Counted from the stretch's first letter, positions 1 to 12,600 are shown. The stretch: DNA of 64,000 bases from Legionellaceae bacterium (GCA_020831865.1 JAFIFT010000018.1:88610-152609), one strand, 5' to 3'. Numbers and translations: made by a program. Notes: a model not told the origin generated them from the letters alone.

Positions 1-363
1 GCGTTTCAGATCCGGCTTCAAGGCTTCCGGCGACCAGATAAAACCGGTTTGCATCAGGCTGGCCAGACTGGCAGCCAGGATCAACGCCATGGCCAGCGGT
101 ACGAAGAGGCCTAATAAATACATCAGAATATGCTGCATCAGATGGACAAGATTGGACAGACTAAAATGAAAGTGACCGCTGGCCATCAGGAGGTGGCGCA
201 TCTCTATTTGCAATTGTTGCCAATCCGTTTGCCAAAAAGCGCGAAGCATGACGAGGGTGCACAGCAGGGTAATGGCCGATATCCATTCTGCACTTTTGGC
301 AACCTGCCCTTTTTCTCGCGCCTTATCCAGTTTATAACGCGTTGCCTTTTCCGTTTTTTCCAT
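1..363 (-). CDS. flhB: FlhB, flagellar export switch protein (partial, N-terminal part)
   Basis: Reading the minus strand from an ATG at 361-363 gives an open frame to the window edge, about 121 residues. It starts MEKTEKATRYKLDKAREKGQ, the FlhB signature (a Thr-Glu-x-Ala/Pro-Thr start, then KAREKGQV), followed by hydrophobic segments at roughly residues 28-46 and 82-103. FlhB sits in the inner-membrane flagellar type III export gate and switches substrate class after autocleavage; the cytoplasmic domain carrying the NPTH cleavage site lies outside the window. A GGAG precedes the start by 5 bases. It follows fliR by 72 bases on the same strand. The virulence-type FlhB homologues (SctU) are less likely given fliQ-fliR next to it without injectisome genes. 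Confidence 0.88.
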   Translation of the reverse strand, partial: MEKTEKATRYKLDKAREKGQVAKSAEWISAITLLCTLVMLRAFWQTDWQQLQIEMRHLLMASGHFHFSLSNLVHLMQHILMYLLGLFVPLAMALILAASLASLMQTGFIWSPEALKPDLKR

Positions 364-435
364 AACTCCGATCCTTGCGTCTTGCGGTCTTCATCATTCC
401 TAAAGGTTCTCTACCCCAGCGGGCGTGTTCTCGAT

Positions 436-1188
436 TCAGGTCAACAAGCTTTGCCATTGCCTGAATATTTGTTGAAACATTTTTTCAAATAAAGCCCCTA
501 TTGCGCTCATATTCAGCATGAGAATGGTAATGCCGAGCAGGATTTTGAGGGGCAAGGTGACAAAATACACACTCACCTGCGGCATATTACGCGTGATCAT
601 GCCCATGGCCAGGTCAAGCAGCAGCAAACTGAACACCAGCGGTGCGGCTATCATTAAACCAAAGACAAAAAATTCGGCAAATTGCTGCAAGGCGGGTGCC
701 AGGCCGCTGTGCAGTAAAAGGGTGCCGGGTGGGAGTTGCTGCAGCGAAAGACTCAAGGCTTGTAGCAGGAGACGGTGGCTGCCACCCGCAAAGAACAGCA
801 ACAGAGCCAATAAGCATAGAAAATGCCCGCTCAGCGCTTCCTGACTGTTGGCTTGCGGATTGAGTACCGTCGTTGCATTGAGTCCCATTTGGCTGTCTAT
901 CAACAGACCGGCCAGGCTCAAGGCGCTAAAAACGGCAAAGATGCTGAGGGACAGAATAAGGCCATTGATCAGTTCAGCAAGACCTGCTATGAGCAGTGGG
1001 ATGGTAGCATCGGGGAGCGCTGGAAATTCTTGTCCGCTGACCAGCACAGCACTGAGGCCAATGAGCAAAAATAAGCGCACCCGCCGGGGAAGCTGGCGAA
1101 TCGGTGTCAGTGGCGTTAACATAAAAAGGCTGCCCAGTCGAATCGTTACCAGAAAAATTGGGATCATTGCGGTGCTATTGAGGTTCAT
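436..1188 (-). CDS. fliR: FliR, flagellar biosynthetic export gate protein
   Basis: 250 residues, the normal FliR length (about 255-260). FliR is part of the FliPQR gate through which flagellar subunits leave the cytoplasm. The protein is very hydrophobic, with several membrane segments and the conserved GLLIDSQMGLN stretch around residue 93, matching the family's G-x-x-I-D-x-Q-x-G motif. The frame is open further upstream, but the start is placed at the ATG at 1186-1188 because it overlaps the fliQ stop in an ATGA arrangement, and the upstream extension is only fliQ read out of frame. Translationally coupled to fliQ and followed by flhB. Confidence 0.9.
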   Translation of the reverse strand: MNLNSTAMIPIFLVTIRLGSLFMLTPLTPIRQLPRRVRLFLLIGLSAVLVSGQEFPALPDATIPLLIAGLAELINGLILSLSIFAVFSALSLAGLLIDSQMGLNATTVLNPQANSQEALSGHFLCLLALLLFFAGGSHRLLLQALSLSLQQLPPGTLLLHSGLAPALQQFAEFFVFGLMIAAPLVFSLLLLDLAMGMITRNMPQVSVYFVTLPLKILLGITILMLNMSAIGALFEKMFQQIFRQWQSLLT

Positions 1189-1454
1189 GAGAGCATCCCG
1201 GGTATCCCGAGGATACTCGCGCGGGCAAATTGCATCAAGGCATGCAGCATCCATTCTCCCGCCAACATGAGCATGAGAACGACCGCAAGAATTTTGGGGA
1301 CAAAACTTAAGGTTGCATCCTGAATCTGGGTAATCACTTGCAGCAGTGAGATGAGCAAGCCAACAACCAGAGCGGTGGCAATGACCGGTGAGGCAATCAA
1401 CAAAGCATTCCATAGCATGCTCTTGGAAAGATATATCGCTAAATCTGTCGTCAC
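1185..1454 (-). CDS. fliQ: FliQ, flagellar export gate protein
   Basis: 89 residues with two membrane hairpin segments (about 15-40 and 52-77), the length and pattern of FliQ. Motifs include SPVIATALVVGLLISLLQ and QDATLSFVPKIL, both typical of the family. The start codon is GTG (minus-strand reading of 1452-1454); no in-frame ATG precedes it. It overlaps fliR by four bases. Normally fliP lies directly upstream; here the preceding 500 bases hold no fliP, so either this is the first gene of the transcript or the operon was rearranged. An array of 10-base repeats lies immediately upstream. Confidence 0.9.
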   Translation of the reverse strand: MTTDLAIYLSKSMLWNALLIASPVIATALVVGLLISLLQVITQIQDATLSFVPKILAVVLMLMLAGEWMLHALMQFARASILGIPGMLS

Positions 1455-1459
1455 AGCGT

Positions 1460-1499
1460 TGTTCCATCCTGTTCCATATTGGTATTCAATGTTCCATCC
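1460..1499. repeat. Phased 10-bp direct repeats upstream of fliQ
   Basis: The octamer TGTTCCAT occurs at 1460, 1470 and 1490, that is at 10- and 20-base steps; the decamer TGTTCCATCC is exact at 1460 and 1490, and the unit at 1480 is a degenerate copy. The array ends six bases before the fliQ start codon. It could be an operator or only a simple repeat. Confidence 0.6.
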
Positions 1500-1675
1500 A
1501 AACGGGGTTTGCTGCTATACAAAGCCGTTTACTCAGCGATTAAAGCAAAATCGCGTTTAAAAAACAAGCCCTGTGCCTGCAAAAAAATCAGCGCCTGCGG
1601 CTTAACACTATAGCAGCGGCGAATAGCCTAATGCAGGTTGCGCTGAACCAGTACGCTCGGGCTGCGAAATAATAA

Positions 1676-1704
1676 TTGACAACAGTAGGTTGCAAAGCTA
1701 CCAT
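1676..1704 (+). promoter_or_regulatory. Candidate sigma-70 promoter for the Ig/Rhs unit
   Basis: TTGACA at 1676-1681, a 17-base spacer, then TACCAT at 1699-1704 (4 of 6 to TATAAT). The -35 is a perfect match. It lies about 250 bases before the start of the exported Ig-domain gene, implying a long leader. Confidence 0.5.
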
Positions 1705-1954
1705 TCTTCTCAGGTCTCATGAGTGCGATCATGGGGAGAGTGGTAACGTTCTTTATGGAATATACGGCCACTTTGTATTCTCGCCAACCTTTGTTCAGGA
1801 CACTATGGAGTAGTAACATGACGTATTTTTTCTTGGCCTTTCGCGCCTGTTTCATTGCCTTTTTCCCAAAACCGTCTTTTTGCCAAGCAGGGCTTTGCTA
1901 GCCATTTCTGCTGCGTGGAGATTGTCAAAAAAACAGGGAGCAGGGAGTGAAGTG

Positions 1955-3613
1955 ATGCAGCTTTTAGGAAAAAAAACAGACTGCCTGCCGGCGTTTGTCT
2001 TGATGCTTATATTGATGGTGGGGGCTTTTGCTTCCTGTGCGGCCGAGCCCAAGGTGGGGATTGTTCCACTTTCAGAGCAAACGGTTGCCATACCAGTCAA
2101 TGGGGTGGGATTAAAACAATATCGTGTCATCAATCATTCCAAACGCATAAAAACGCTGGTTTATAAAAAAGTCGAGGGTATTAGCCAGCGAACCGGCCAT
2201 AGCGGTGAGTGTGCTATTCCGTTTACTCTGAGTCCCAACGCATCTTGTATTTTAAGCCTGCAAATAGGACACAGTTCATTATTACAGCCGGGGGGAATTA
2301 TTGCCTCCCCTGTAGTTTGTGTTAAAAATCCACAGGATAATAGTCCAAGCCCTTTGATGTGTTATCGGGCATCCAGCGACTTTCAATATCAAATTGTTTA
2401 CCCGCTCTCAATTCAGGCCATCCCCGAGCAAAATGCCACCGCCAATATTGCCTTTCGTCTGAACTTGAAAAATAAAATTGCGTATTTTGATGAAAACGTC
2501 AATGCTGGGAAAAAGCCGCTCACCCGCCTGTCGCCTTCTCCCGCCAGTTTAGGTTTGCAGTATGATGCGGCGACAGGAGTGTTACAGGGTAGGCCTAAGG
2601 CAACGGGAGTGTATGCCTTTACCTTATCTGCGTCTAACGCTGACAGTCAGGCGGCTCCCCGCAAATTTCATATCAAAGTAGCTGCCAATGCCCGGGAAAC
2701 GCCACGTTTTGGCCAACAACGCCGCCTGCCCAGTGCTACGCCAGAGAAGGTCTATCGTGCTGATCTGTTGCCCCTATTGGAGCAAAAGGCGAGTTATATG
2801 CAGAATAATCAAGTCAGTTTCCGCATTGACCATAACCACTTGCCAAATAACGCACGTTGGTTATCCCTGCGTGATGGCCGCTATGTGACCGGGGAAGTAC
2901 CTGCCGCTTTGGCCGGACAAAGCATCGCCCTCTTTATCGTTGCGCACTCCAATACCGGTGGTGACTCCAAGCCGGTTGCAGTGACGTTGCCGATTGCACT
3001 TGACCCGCAGATGAAACCGACCATTGCCGATAATATTGCGTTCAGTAGTCAGGCGGGCGGTGAAATTTTTTATGATGTACGTCCTCTGATTGACGATCCG
3101 ACCCAGGATAGTGCACTTACGGTGCGCATCGATAGTGTGCAGCCCAGCGCAGCCTGGCTGTCCGTCGCACAAGACAACCCAACACGTCTTCTGGGCGTGG
3201 TGCCCGTGGAGGCGACCGGAGTGGCGTATCATATCCGTCTGCACGCGCATAATACCCGCGGCGGGGATTCCGAACCACAGAGCATCATACTGAACATTGA
3301 GCGGGATGTCAGGCAAACCCCCTTTTTCAGGGATGCGAATCCGGTTTTTCCGCTTTTGCATCCGGGACAACCTTTTTTCCATGATTTTGTCGCCGATGCG
3401 GATGTGTATCCCGGTTTTGATGAGTACCCTTATGAGGTGATGTTTGCCAGTGACTACCAGCCGCCCTCCTGGTTGAGATTGGAAAAGAATCAGCTATGGG
3501 CGGAGATGGTGCCGGATAAGCTTGCCGATGATCTGACGATACAAGTTGTCTTGCGCAATATTCCTGGAGGATGCTCGGAGAATATTGCGTTAAATCTCTA
3601 TGTCGCCAATTAG
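1955..3613 (+). CDS. Exported protein with Ig-like (He_PIG/cadherin-like) domains, partner of the Rhs gene
   Basis: 552 residues. The frame is open from 1880, but the ATG at 1955 is chosen because a GGGAG ribosome site precedes it and an export signal follows at once: a basic start, a hydrophobic core around residues 13-24, then a Cys that could be a lipobox (FASC) or part of a normal cleavage site. The body has at least two or three beta-rich repeats of the putative-Ig type; the clearest, around residues 185-240, has the typical pattern PASLGLQYDAATGVLQGRP followed by TGVYAFTLSASN. Such domains are found in surface and adhesion proteins. The gene ends 19 bases before the giant Rhs gene and is surely co-transcribed with it. 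Its role is not known; anchoring or export of the Rhs protein is a guess. Confidence 0.72.
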   Translation: MQLLGKKTDCLPAFVLMLILMVGAFASCAAEPKVGIVPLSEQTVAIPVNGVGLKQYRVINHSKRIKTLVYKKVEGISQRTGHSGECAIPFTLSPNASCILSLQIGHSSLLQPGGIIASPVVCVKNPQDNSPSPLMCYRASSDFQYQIVYPLSIQAIPEQNATANIAFRLNLKNKIAYFDENVNAGKKPLTRLSPSPASLGLQYDAATGVLQGRPKATGVYAFTLSASNADSQAAPRKFHIKVAANARETPRFGQQRRLPSATPEKVYRADLLPLLEQKASYMQNNQVSFRIDHNHLPNNARWLSLRDGRYVTGEVPAALAGQSIALFIVAHSNTGGDSKPVAVTLPIALDPQMKPTIADNIAFSSQAGGEIFYDVRPLIDDPTQDSALTVRIDSVQPSAAWLSVAQDNPTRLLGVVPVEATGVAYHIRLHAHNTRGGDSEPQSIILNIERDVRQTPFFRDANPVFPLLHPGQPFFHDFVADADVYPGFDEYPYEVMFASDYQPPSWLRLEKNQLWAEMVPDKLADDLTIQVVLRNIPGGCSENIALNLYVAN

Positions 3614-3632
3614 AAAAAAAAGGAAGTAGCGA

Positions 3633-6600
3633 ATGTCACAAATATTCACAGGGGAAGGTCTGGGTTTGCGGGGTTCTTCGCTTGATGCTTTGGGCGGATA
3701 TGGTCCTCGCGGCGATGCGGTATTGGGGCAGGCACAGCAACTGGTGTATATCAACGCGGCCAATGGTAATTTGTTATTGCGTCAAAAAGATGGTTTTCTG
3801 GTCGATCACAATCTATCACAGAGCTTATGGCACAGTTATAACGCACAAGCTGGGGCAAGCGGTAGTTGGATGCTGAATGTCACAACCGCCCTTAGCGGCC
3901 TGAGCGGAACGATGAATAGTGTCGGCTCGACCATTCAGCGTCGGGATGAAGCCGGCCATACGAGTACCTATCGCTACGATTTGCAAACGGGGGCGTATCT
4001 GGCAGACGACGGCTCCAGCAACCGCTTGTTTTTTGATGGCAGCTATTGGCATTATCAGCGAGGAGCCTCGAAAGTAGAGTGTCTCTATGATGAAGAGGGC
4101 TATTTACAAAAAAAAGTCAATCAGGATGGTTTGACGGTGTATTACCGCTATCAGAATGGCCAGTTGGTTGATATTCTAGACTCCAGCCAGCAAAGCATTC
4201 ATCTGGCGTGGCAGGATGGTCGTTTAGTGGATATCAGGGCCAGTTCGCAAGGTAAGACCGTCTATCATCTGCGCTATTCCTATGATGCTCTGGGGCGTTT
4301 ATATGAAGTAAACCAAGACCAGGATACGGATAAGCAGTATACCATCCATTATGAGTACGCGGGGAGTTCTGATTACATCAGCGATGTCCGTCAAAGCGAT
4401 GGAACGCATTTGCATATTGACTATGATGAACAGGGGCGGGTAAAACGGACACAGGATGGGGAAGGGCGCAGTACGAGTTATACCTATCTCGCTGGTAAAA
4501 CGATGGTGCGTGATGCCAATGACGCGCTCTGGGTTTACTATTACGATGCCCAGAATCAGCTAACCGGAGTTGATAGTCCTGATGGCTTGCCTATTCGTTA
4601 CTATTACGATGCGCATCATCTGACGCGGATAACCCAAGGGGACTATATCTGGCGTCTGGAATACAATGCGCAGGGGGATTGTACCAAAATCATTGATGAA
4701 AAAGGGCAGACTACCGAACGGGAATATGATGCGCAGCATCGTGTCCTGCGAGAAACCTGCTATCAGGATTTCGATGCCAATCATCAGGCCATACATTCGG
4801 TAACAACGCATTATATCTACGATAGCAAAGGGCATTTGCGCTTTCAGGTGGCTGCCAATGGGGTAGTGGTCGAATATCGTTATGACTCTGAGGGTAACCA
4901 GATTAGCAAGTCCTGTTATCTGGTAGGGCGTTTTGACATGGAGGGATGCGATAAGGCTCATTCACCTGCCCTTTCCGTCCTGGAATCCTGGGCAGAAAAA
5001 CAGCACAAGCAGGATATCGATCGCAGTGAATACGAGTACGATGCCCGCGGTCAACTGCGGCAAGAGCGGCGAGTGCGCTGGAGCGTTGCGGCGGATGGCC
5101 AGATGACGGAACAGTGGCTAAGCAGCAATTATATCTATGATGCGGCCGGACGCCTCATTGAAAAATCATCGCCCTGCGGCGAGGGACGAAGCTGTACTAC
5201 TTATTTTTATGACCATCTTGGTCGTTTGATTCGTACCATCGATAATCAAAACCATGTTCAAACCATTGACTACGATGATGCGAATCGTTGCCGCATCACC
5301 AGCGATGCCAATGGGCTGAAAACCATTGAGCTTTATGATCGTTCGGGCCTGCGGTTGTCCTGTCATCGACTGGATATTGAGCAGGATTATGGTACCACCC
5401 AATATCGCTATGACAGGGCCGGGCGCTTGCAACAGAAGCGCGATCCGCAAGGGGGGCTGCAAAGCTGGTTTTATGATAGCAACGGTCGCAAGATAGCGGA
5501 GGTGTCACCGAGCGGTCATGTGACGGAATACCACTATGACGCGTATAATAATCTGTTGCAAACTCGCAGCTGTAGCCAGCGTCTGACCAAGCTTTCATGG
5601 CAGGATACATTGCCTGATTACGCCAGCATCAAACCGGAGGCAGCCGCTGAGGATCGCCTGGCGTACCGGCGTTATAATCGCTACCATCAATTGCAGTATG
5701 TGATTGATGCCTCTGGTGCGGTCGTGGAATACCAATACGATGCCAGAGGAAATCTTTTGTGCCAGAAAGCCTATGCCCAGCGCCTGTCGGGAGAGGCGTC
5801 CCTCTGGAATTTGGCAGAGTTACCTCCCGCCAGTAGTATAGGCGATCGATACAGCCGTTATTTTTATGATGCCGAAAACCGTTTACAGGCGACAGTGGAC
5901 GCGGAAGGATATGCGACCGAATACCGCTATGATCATCGGGGATTACGCATGGCCACTCGGCGTTATGCTCAGAAAATCAATACGGGTACGGATTGGCCGC
6001 AGATCAAACCGGCGGAAAACCTTCAGGATATTGTCAGTTTTAGTTTGTATGATACAGCCGGACTGAAAGTTGCGGATATCGACGGGGCAGGCTATTTGAC
6101 AGAGTACCGTTATGATGCGCGGGGGAATGTGCGGGAAAAAATTGCCTATGCCAGAGTCCTGAGTGGCGTGTGGGATGAGCACAGTACGCTGACTGATATC
6201 CGGCCTGAGCTGCAGAGCAATGATCACTGGTATCGTTCGTTGTACAATGACTTAAATCAATTGCAGGAAACCCGCTCCTGGAACGGCCTGTACACCCAAT
6301 ATCACTATGACAGCGCCGGGCAACTCATTCAGCAAACGGCGATAGATAGTCGCGATGCTGCCTGTCGGGAACAGCAGAAACGGTATAACAGCTTGGGGCA
6401 GTTAATTGCCAGCCTGGATGAAAGGGGAGCTGAATTGTTGCGTCAGGCGCAGGGAGCAGCGGCTATTGAAGCAATTTGGCAGCAACATGCCACGCACTAC
6501 CGCTATGATTTGAACGGTAATCTTATCTGCAAAAGCAATGCCTTGCAGCAAAAGCTGTTCTATTACTATGATGAGGAAAATCGCCTGACGTTTTCGGTCG

Positions 6601-9600
6601 ATAGTGAGGGGGCGGTTCGGCAGTATCAGTATAATGTATTTAATCAGGTCGCCGTTGAAACCCATTATGCCGGGCTGGTCAAAGCCGGGCGTGACTATAC
6701 TCTGGAAGAGTTACAGACCCTGCTGGCCGGTTTGTCCGATGTCGAGCAAGATGCGGTGTTACAGTACCATTACAATGCTCTGGGACAAGTCATTGAAACC
6801 CGGCATGGCAGTCAGTCACGTGCCAGTGTATTTAACGCCTTTGGTGAACTGAGTGAAGTGCGGGTACGGCAAGATGCCTGGCATGATACAACGACGCGCT
6901 ATCTTTATGATAAACGAGGCTTGCAACGCTCACGTATCGAGGATGTTGAGGGATGGCATCTGGACTGGCGTAAAGATTATGATGCCTTTGGTCGTTTGCA
7001 GGTCGATTATGATGCCCAATATCAGGAGCATAACCGTTATGCCTATGATAAACAGGGCAATGTGACCAAAATTATCAATAGCCTGCAGGGGATCAAAGGA
7101 TTTAAATACGATGCCTTTTCCCGGCAAATCGCGGAAAAATCTTTTGGCAGTGCCGCGGACAGCGTGCGTTATGATTACGATGATGCCAGTCTTTGTCTGA
7201 CGACGACCCATTTGGGTGGGGCAGTGGTGACGACCCGCTTTAGTGCCTTTGGGGATCGTTTGTGTATCGTGGATGCCAATGGTAATCGCACGGAGTTTAG
7301 CTATGATGCCAAAGGACAGTTGATTCAGGTTCAGCAGCCGGATCAATCGACGGTGACGCACGACTATGATGCGCTGGGGCAATTGCTGTGGACGCTGGAT
7401 GCGGCCGGGCATAAAACCAGTTATTGTTTTGACGCTAATGGGCATATGCTGCGTAAAACCGTCGATCCGGAGGGGCTATGCCTCAGTACAACCTATGTTT
7501 ACGATGGGCTGGGGCGACAATTGCAAGTGACCGATCCCAGGGGGATCGTGACGTCCTATGATTATAATGCGGAAGGACTGCTGAGCCGGATGGTTCTCGA
7601 TCCCGATGGTTTGCGGCAAGTATGGGAATATACCTATGATGCGGCAGGCCATAAAATTCTTGAGCACCTGCAGCAACCGCAAGGCGATGACCGCTTGACG
7701 CAGTATCATTATGATGCGCTGGGGCGCCTCAGTGATACGATTATCGATCCGCATGGTCTGGCCCTGAAAACCTCCTATGCTTATGACGCGCAGGGCAATC
7801 TGCGCATGGTCACCGACGCGCGGGGCAACAGCTCGCATTACCGCTTCGATGTCAATAATCGCTGTCGCTTTCGTATTGATGCCACAGGGGCCGTTACCGA
7901 ACATCGCTATAGTCAAAGTGGGAATTGTATTGAGACGATCCATTACCGCAATCGTTTGACGGCTATTGCCGATGATCTGTCGAGCCTGTCAAAAGCTATT
8001 GAGCCGGATGATACTCAGGATCAGCATTGCTTTTACGAATACAATGCGCAGAATAAAGTCATTCTGAGTTTTGACGCAATGGGGTATGCAACGCGTTATA
8101 GCTATGATAACAACGGCAATGTCACATGTCGTGTGCAATATGCCGATGCCTATACTCTGGCCGAATTGCGCCAGCCCCTCAAACCCCTGCCTAGCGATAC
8201 CCGCAATGCCCGCATCATCCATTATACCTGGGATGCGCTGAACCGTCTGCATTATACAGTGGATGGTTTGGGGCATGTCAGTGAAAATCACTACGATAGA
8301 GCGGGCAATATCGTTTGCAAGCGGGTATACGCCAATCCCCTGATGCCGGGGAATATTGACCGTATCAGTGAGGAGAGCGTGAGCCGCTCTTTACAAGCGG
8401 ATAGGCTACGGGATCAGTTCGTCCATTATCATTACGATGCGGCCAATCGCTTACAGTATGAGGTCAATGCCGAAGGCTTTGTGACTGAACAACGATACGA
8501 TGCCGCAGGGCAGTGCATTGCCCGTATCCGTTATGGTCTGCCGATTGCAGCGGATGCGCAGAATATTACCGCTGTGCTGCAAACCGCTCCACAAGATAGA
8601 ACCATCCGCTATGTGTTTGATGCCGCAGGTCATATGCGTTTTTGCATCAACGCCGAAGGGGCGGTTCTGGAACGTCAGTTTGATGCGGCGGGTAATGTGC
8701 TGTCCGAGATTGCTCACGCCCGACCCGTCCAGCTGAGTGCCTATACCCTGGCTGCCGTGGAGCAGGCGCTGGGGCAAACGGATGCCGATGACCGTGTTAC
8801 CTCCTATCAGTACGATAACGCGAATCGACTGGAGCACAAAACCAACGCTGCCGGGCAACAGGAGCACTATCTTTACGATGCAAACGGCAATGTCACGGCC
8901 AAAACCAATACCGGACAGCACCAATGGACGTACACCTACGATGCGCAAAACCGGATGTTGAGTGAAACCAGCCCCCGTGTTGCGGTGAGCCGTTGGGAGA
9001 AAGAGCGCTGGGTATCAGAGCAACGCTGTATTACGACCCGCTTCGACTACGACAGTTTTGGCAACCGGGTAAAAATCATCAAAGATGACGGGGGGAGTCA
9101 TCAAACGGAGGAATTTGTCTTTGATCGCTTGAATCGGCAAAGCAAAAGTATCGTACGGGATGTGGCGGTGGATGCGTCGGGGAAGCAGTCAGCCTCTGGC
9201 CGTTGTGAGCGGCGCCAGACCGTATTCAGCGAGTACCGCTATGACGCTTTTGGACAGCGTATTGCCGAACGCGATCGCGCCGGTAACTGGCGCTTCCAGG
9301 TTTTTGATCGAATCGGCAATCTGCGCTACAGCGTTGATGCCCACCGGCAGGTCAGCGCGTATGAGTACGATGGTTTTGGCAATGTCACGCAGCAAACCCG
9401 CTACAGTACCGCAGTGACTTTGCCACCAGCGGAAGAAAGCCTGACGGTGGAGAACCTTGTGCTCAGCGGCTCCCCGTCCGATCGGGTGACCCGCTTCGCT
9501 TACAACCGCCTGAATCAATTGGCAGAGAAAAGCAGTGCGGAGGTCCGCTATTATGATGCCACCAGCGGCGAGGCCAATATGGGCCGCGCCTGTACACGTT

Positions 9601-12600
9601 ATCGTTACAATGCATTCGGTGACATCATGCTGCAACAGCAGCAGCGTTCGGAGAACGTCTGGCTGAATACCCGTTTTTACTATGACCGCAATGGTGTGCA
9701 AACGGCAATGTTGAATGCCGAACATTATCTGGCAGAATATCAATATAATCTTTTTGGCGAACTCATTGCCCAAAAGGAGTATGCCCATCGCGTGCTATCC
9801 GCGGATGAATCGCATTATGTTGCCGCTGCAAGCAGTCCCGCCGACCGCCACGTTTGTTTTTCCTACGATGCGCTGGGGCAAATGCGCAGCAAAACCCTAA
9901 AAAACCTGCAATGGCAGGAAGTTCAGCACGACAGGCTGCAACAGCAGCAGGGAGATGTCAGCACCTACTACACCTATGATGCCCTGGGTAATCTCACTTC
10001 TACAACCGATGCGCTGGGGCAAAGCAGTTATCGGTATTATGATGCGCTCGGTAATTTGATTGGTAAAGCAGGCCCTGCCAGCTCGGGGCGTCATGCGGCT
10101 ATCAGCTATGCCTATGATGCGCAGGCGCACCAGGTTTTGGAAACGCAGTGGGCGAATGGTGCGGCCAGCGCCGATGTCCAGGCCATGCGGCTGAATCAGG
10201 CCAGTGCCAACGATAGAAGGCTGCAGTCGTTTTATGATAGCAGCGGGCGGCTTATTGAGCAGCGGGAAGCCAGTGGCTCGGCGGTGTATTACAGTTATGA
10301 TGCCAATGGCAACTGTACCCGCAGCTGGCGTTGGGTGACGGATGTGGGGGGAGTGGCGCATCTGCAGGATAAGCGGTATCAATATGATGCGGAAGGACGA
10401 CAAACCCATTGTCGGACGCTGGAACGGGATGGCAAGTGGATTGAAGAGCGCGTTTGCTACAACGCCTTTGGTGAGGTTATTGAAAAAAATACCAACGGCC
10501 AATATCGCGTGACTTGGGAATACGATGTGTTGGGGCGTGTCTGGCGCACGAACAGCGCCGGATTTTATCAGATTTTTGTCTATGATCAGTGTGATAATTT
10601 AACTGCCCTGCTCCAATCGACCAATGATTTTTATGAGGGGACACAAGAGCGAGGCATTGACCTTTCCGGCGCGGAGTTTGCGACAGCGCTGCGCTTTACT
10701 GAGCCTCCTTATGATCGGATGTTGCAGCGTATCAGTAATCACTATGACCGGCTTGGGCACCTGATATTACAAGTCCGTGAGCGTGTTGATGCGGTGGATA
10801 GCTCGAAGGCGCAGGGATTGCGGGAAGCTCGGCAAAGTCAAGTGCTCGATCGCTGGGGTAATATCCTGGAACATAGCGATGCGCTGGGGCATACGATACA
10901 GTATCGCTATAACAGCCTGGATCAGATGATTGAAAAAATTCTTCCGGAAGTGCAGGCGATGGATGACAAGGGCAAGCGCTACCTGACCTCTCCACGCAGT
11001 CAGTATAGTTATGATGCGCTGGGCCGCTGTATCGCGATGACGGATGCAGCTGGAAACACGGTGATGAAACGCTATGACGCCTATGATCAGATCATCGAAG
11101 AACAGGATGCGCTGGGGCATCGTCGCCATCGGGCCTATGATCTTTTTGGCAATATGGTGCAAAGCTATGAAGGAGCGCATCAGCATGAGACGTTCTATGC
11201 CTATGACCGCAATAATCAATTGACGCGTATAACCAATGCCAAGAAAGAGCAGCAGGTTTTTGTCAATGATGAATTGGGCCGACGTTTAAGCCAGGAAAAT
11301 GTGAGCTCTAATAAAAACCTGGTCGATAAACTGAGCATGGACTACGACAATCGCGGTAATCTGCTGCGCAAAAAAGACGCACGCGGTTTTGTGACCGCTT
11401 ATCGTTATGATGCAGCGGGGCATCTGCTCGCCATGACCGATGCCAATCAGCGCACCCAAAGCTGGCAGTACGACCAGCAGGGACGCAAGTGTATCTATAA
11501 GGACTTGCAGGGAGTGGAGACAAAGTATACCTATAATACCAATGGCCTTTTGCTGAGCGAAACCTCCACGCGCGGTAAAAATCAGCGCTACCATTACAAT
11601 GCGGATGGCAGTCTGCGGAATTTTGACGATCGGGCTTTGGGCATTTCGCAGCATTTTAGCTATGATGACGCCGGCAATCTGTTACGCAAGGAAAGTTCGC
11701 AGGAACGAGGAAACAAAATAGGGTGGCTGCTGGAGACAGATGTGTATGCTTACGATGCGTTGGGGAGGTTGCGCTCTGTGGAGCGGCGTCAACCGGATAA
11801 TACGCTCGCCGCCGGAAAGTCTTCGCCATTATTTTCGATTCATTATGACTATGATGCACTCAATAATATCCGTCATATGCATACGGAGGTGGATTATTAT
11901 CAGCGCGGTGCGATAGGTAAGAATTATTATTTCACCTATGATGCCAATAATCGCATGCTGATTAACAAGGGAGTGTTGCAGGGTAATAACATTATCATCA
12001 ATAGCCATCAGGGTAGCGCCATGCATTACCACCCCGATGGCAGCATTGCGGATGCAAGTACCTACCAGAACGGTCATCTCCATACCTGGCTGTACAGCTA
12101 CGATAAACTGGGGCGTACCCAGGAGGTCGCCAAATATCTGGATGGCCATTCGGAGAAGCCCCTGCGTTTGCAGTATCTGGAGTATGATCTGATGGGGCAT
12201 GTGATTTCTGAAACCCTCTTTGATGCCAACGGTCAAAAAAGTCAGGTGAACGCCTCTGTCTATCAACAAGGACAATTGCAGCGACAGGATCATTATGCCT
12301 TGCTTTTTGGGGGGCTGACGCGCTCTTCGTATGTGGATTATAGTCGATATGATAATGTGGGCAATCTGATGAGCTACACGTTGCGGGTGTTGCCGCGAGG
12401 AGAAAAGTTGGGCTTTAATACGGTGCATACTTTGCGCTATCAATCCTATGCCAGCTATCAACAAAGCGAAGATATCGCCACCACGACCTATAGTAATGGC
12501 CAGCAGACTACAGGCCAAAGCACGAAGAGCTATGATGTGAATGGCGCCCTGGAGAAGGTGGTGGATCAAAATGGCCAGCACAATATTGCCTATTTAAATG

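Larger units (their letters stand above)
1455..1954. other. 500-base intergenic stretch between fliQ and the Ig-domain gene
   Basis: The two flanking genes are divergent. The stretch holds the decamer repeats next to fliQ and a forward promoter candidate at 1676-1704. No credible gene was found; the short open frames here have no ribosome site and no recognisable protein. No fliP remnant was recognised when the minus strand was read. Confidence 0.6.

Noticed and set aside
436..1467. A 343-residue FliR with a long N-terminal extension
   Set aside because: The extra 93 residues are the fliQ gene read in another frame; the ATG overlapping the fliQ stop fits family length.
1628..1855. A 75-residue minus-strand gene in the fliQ/Ig intergenic region
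   Set aside because: Chance frame across the candidate promoter of the Ig gene, without ribosome site or family look.
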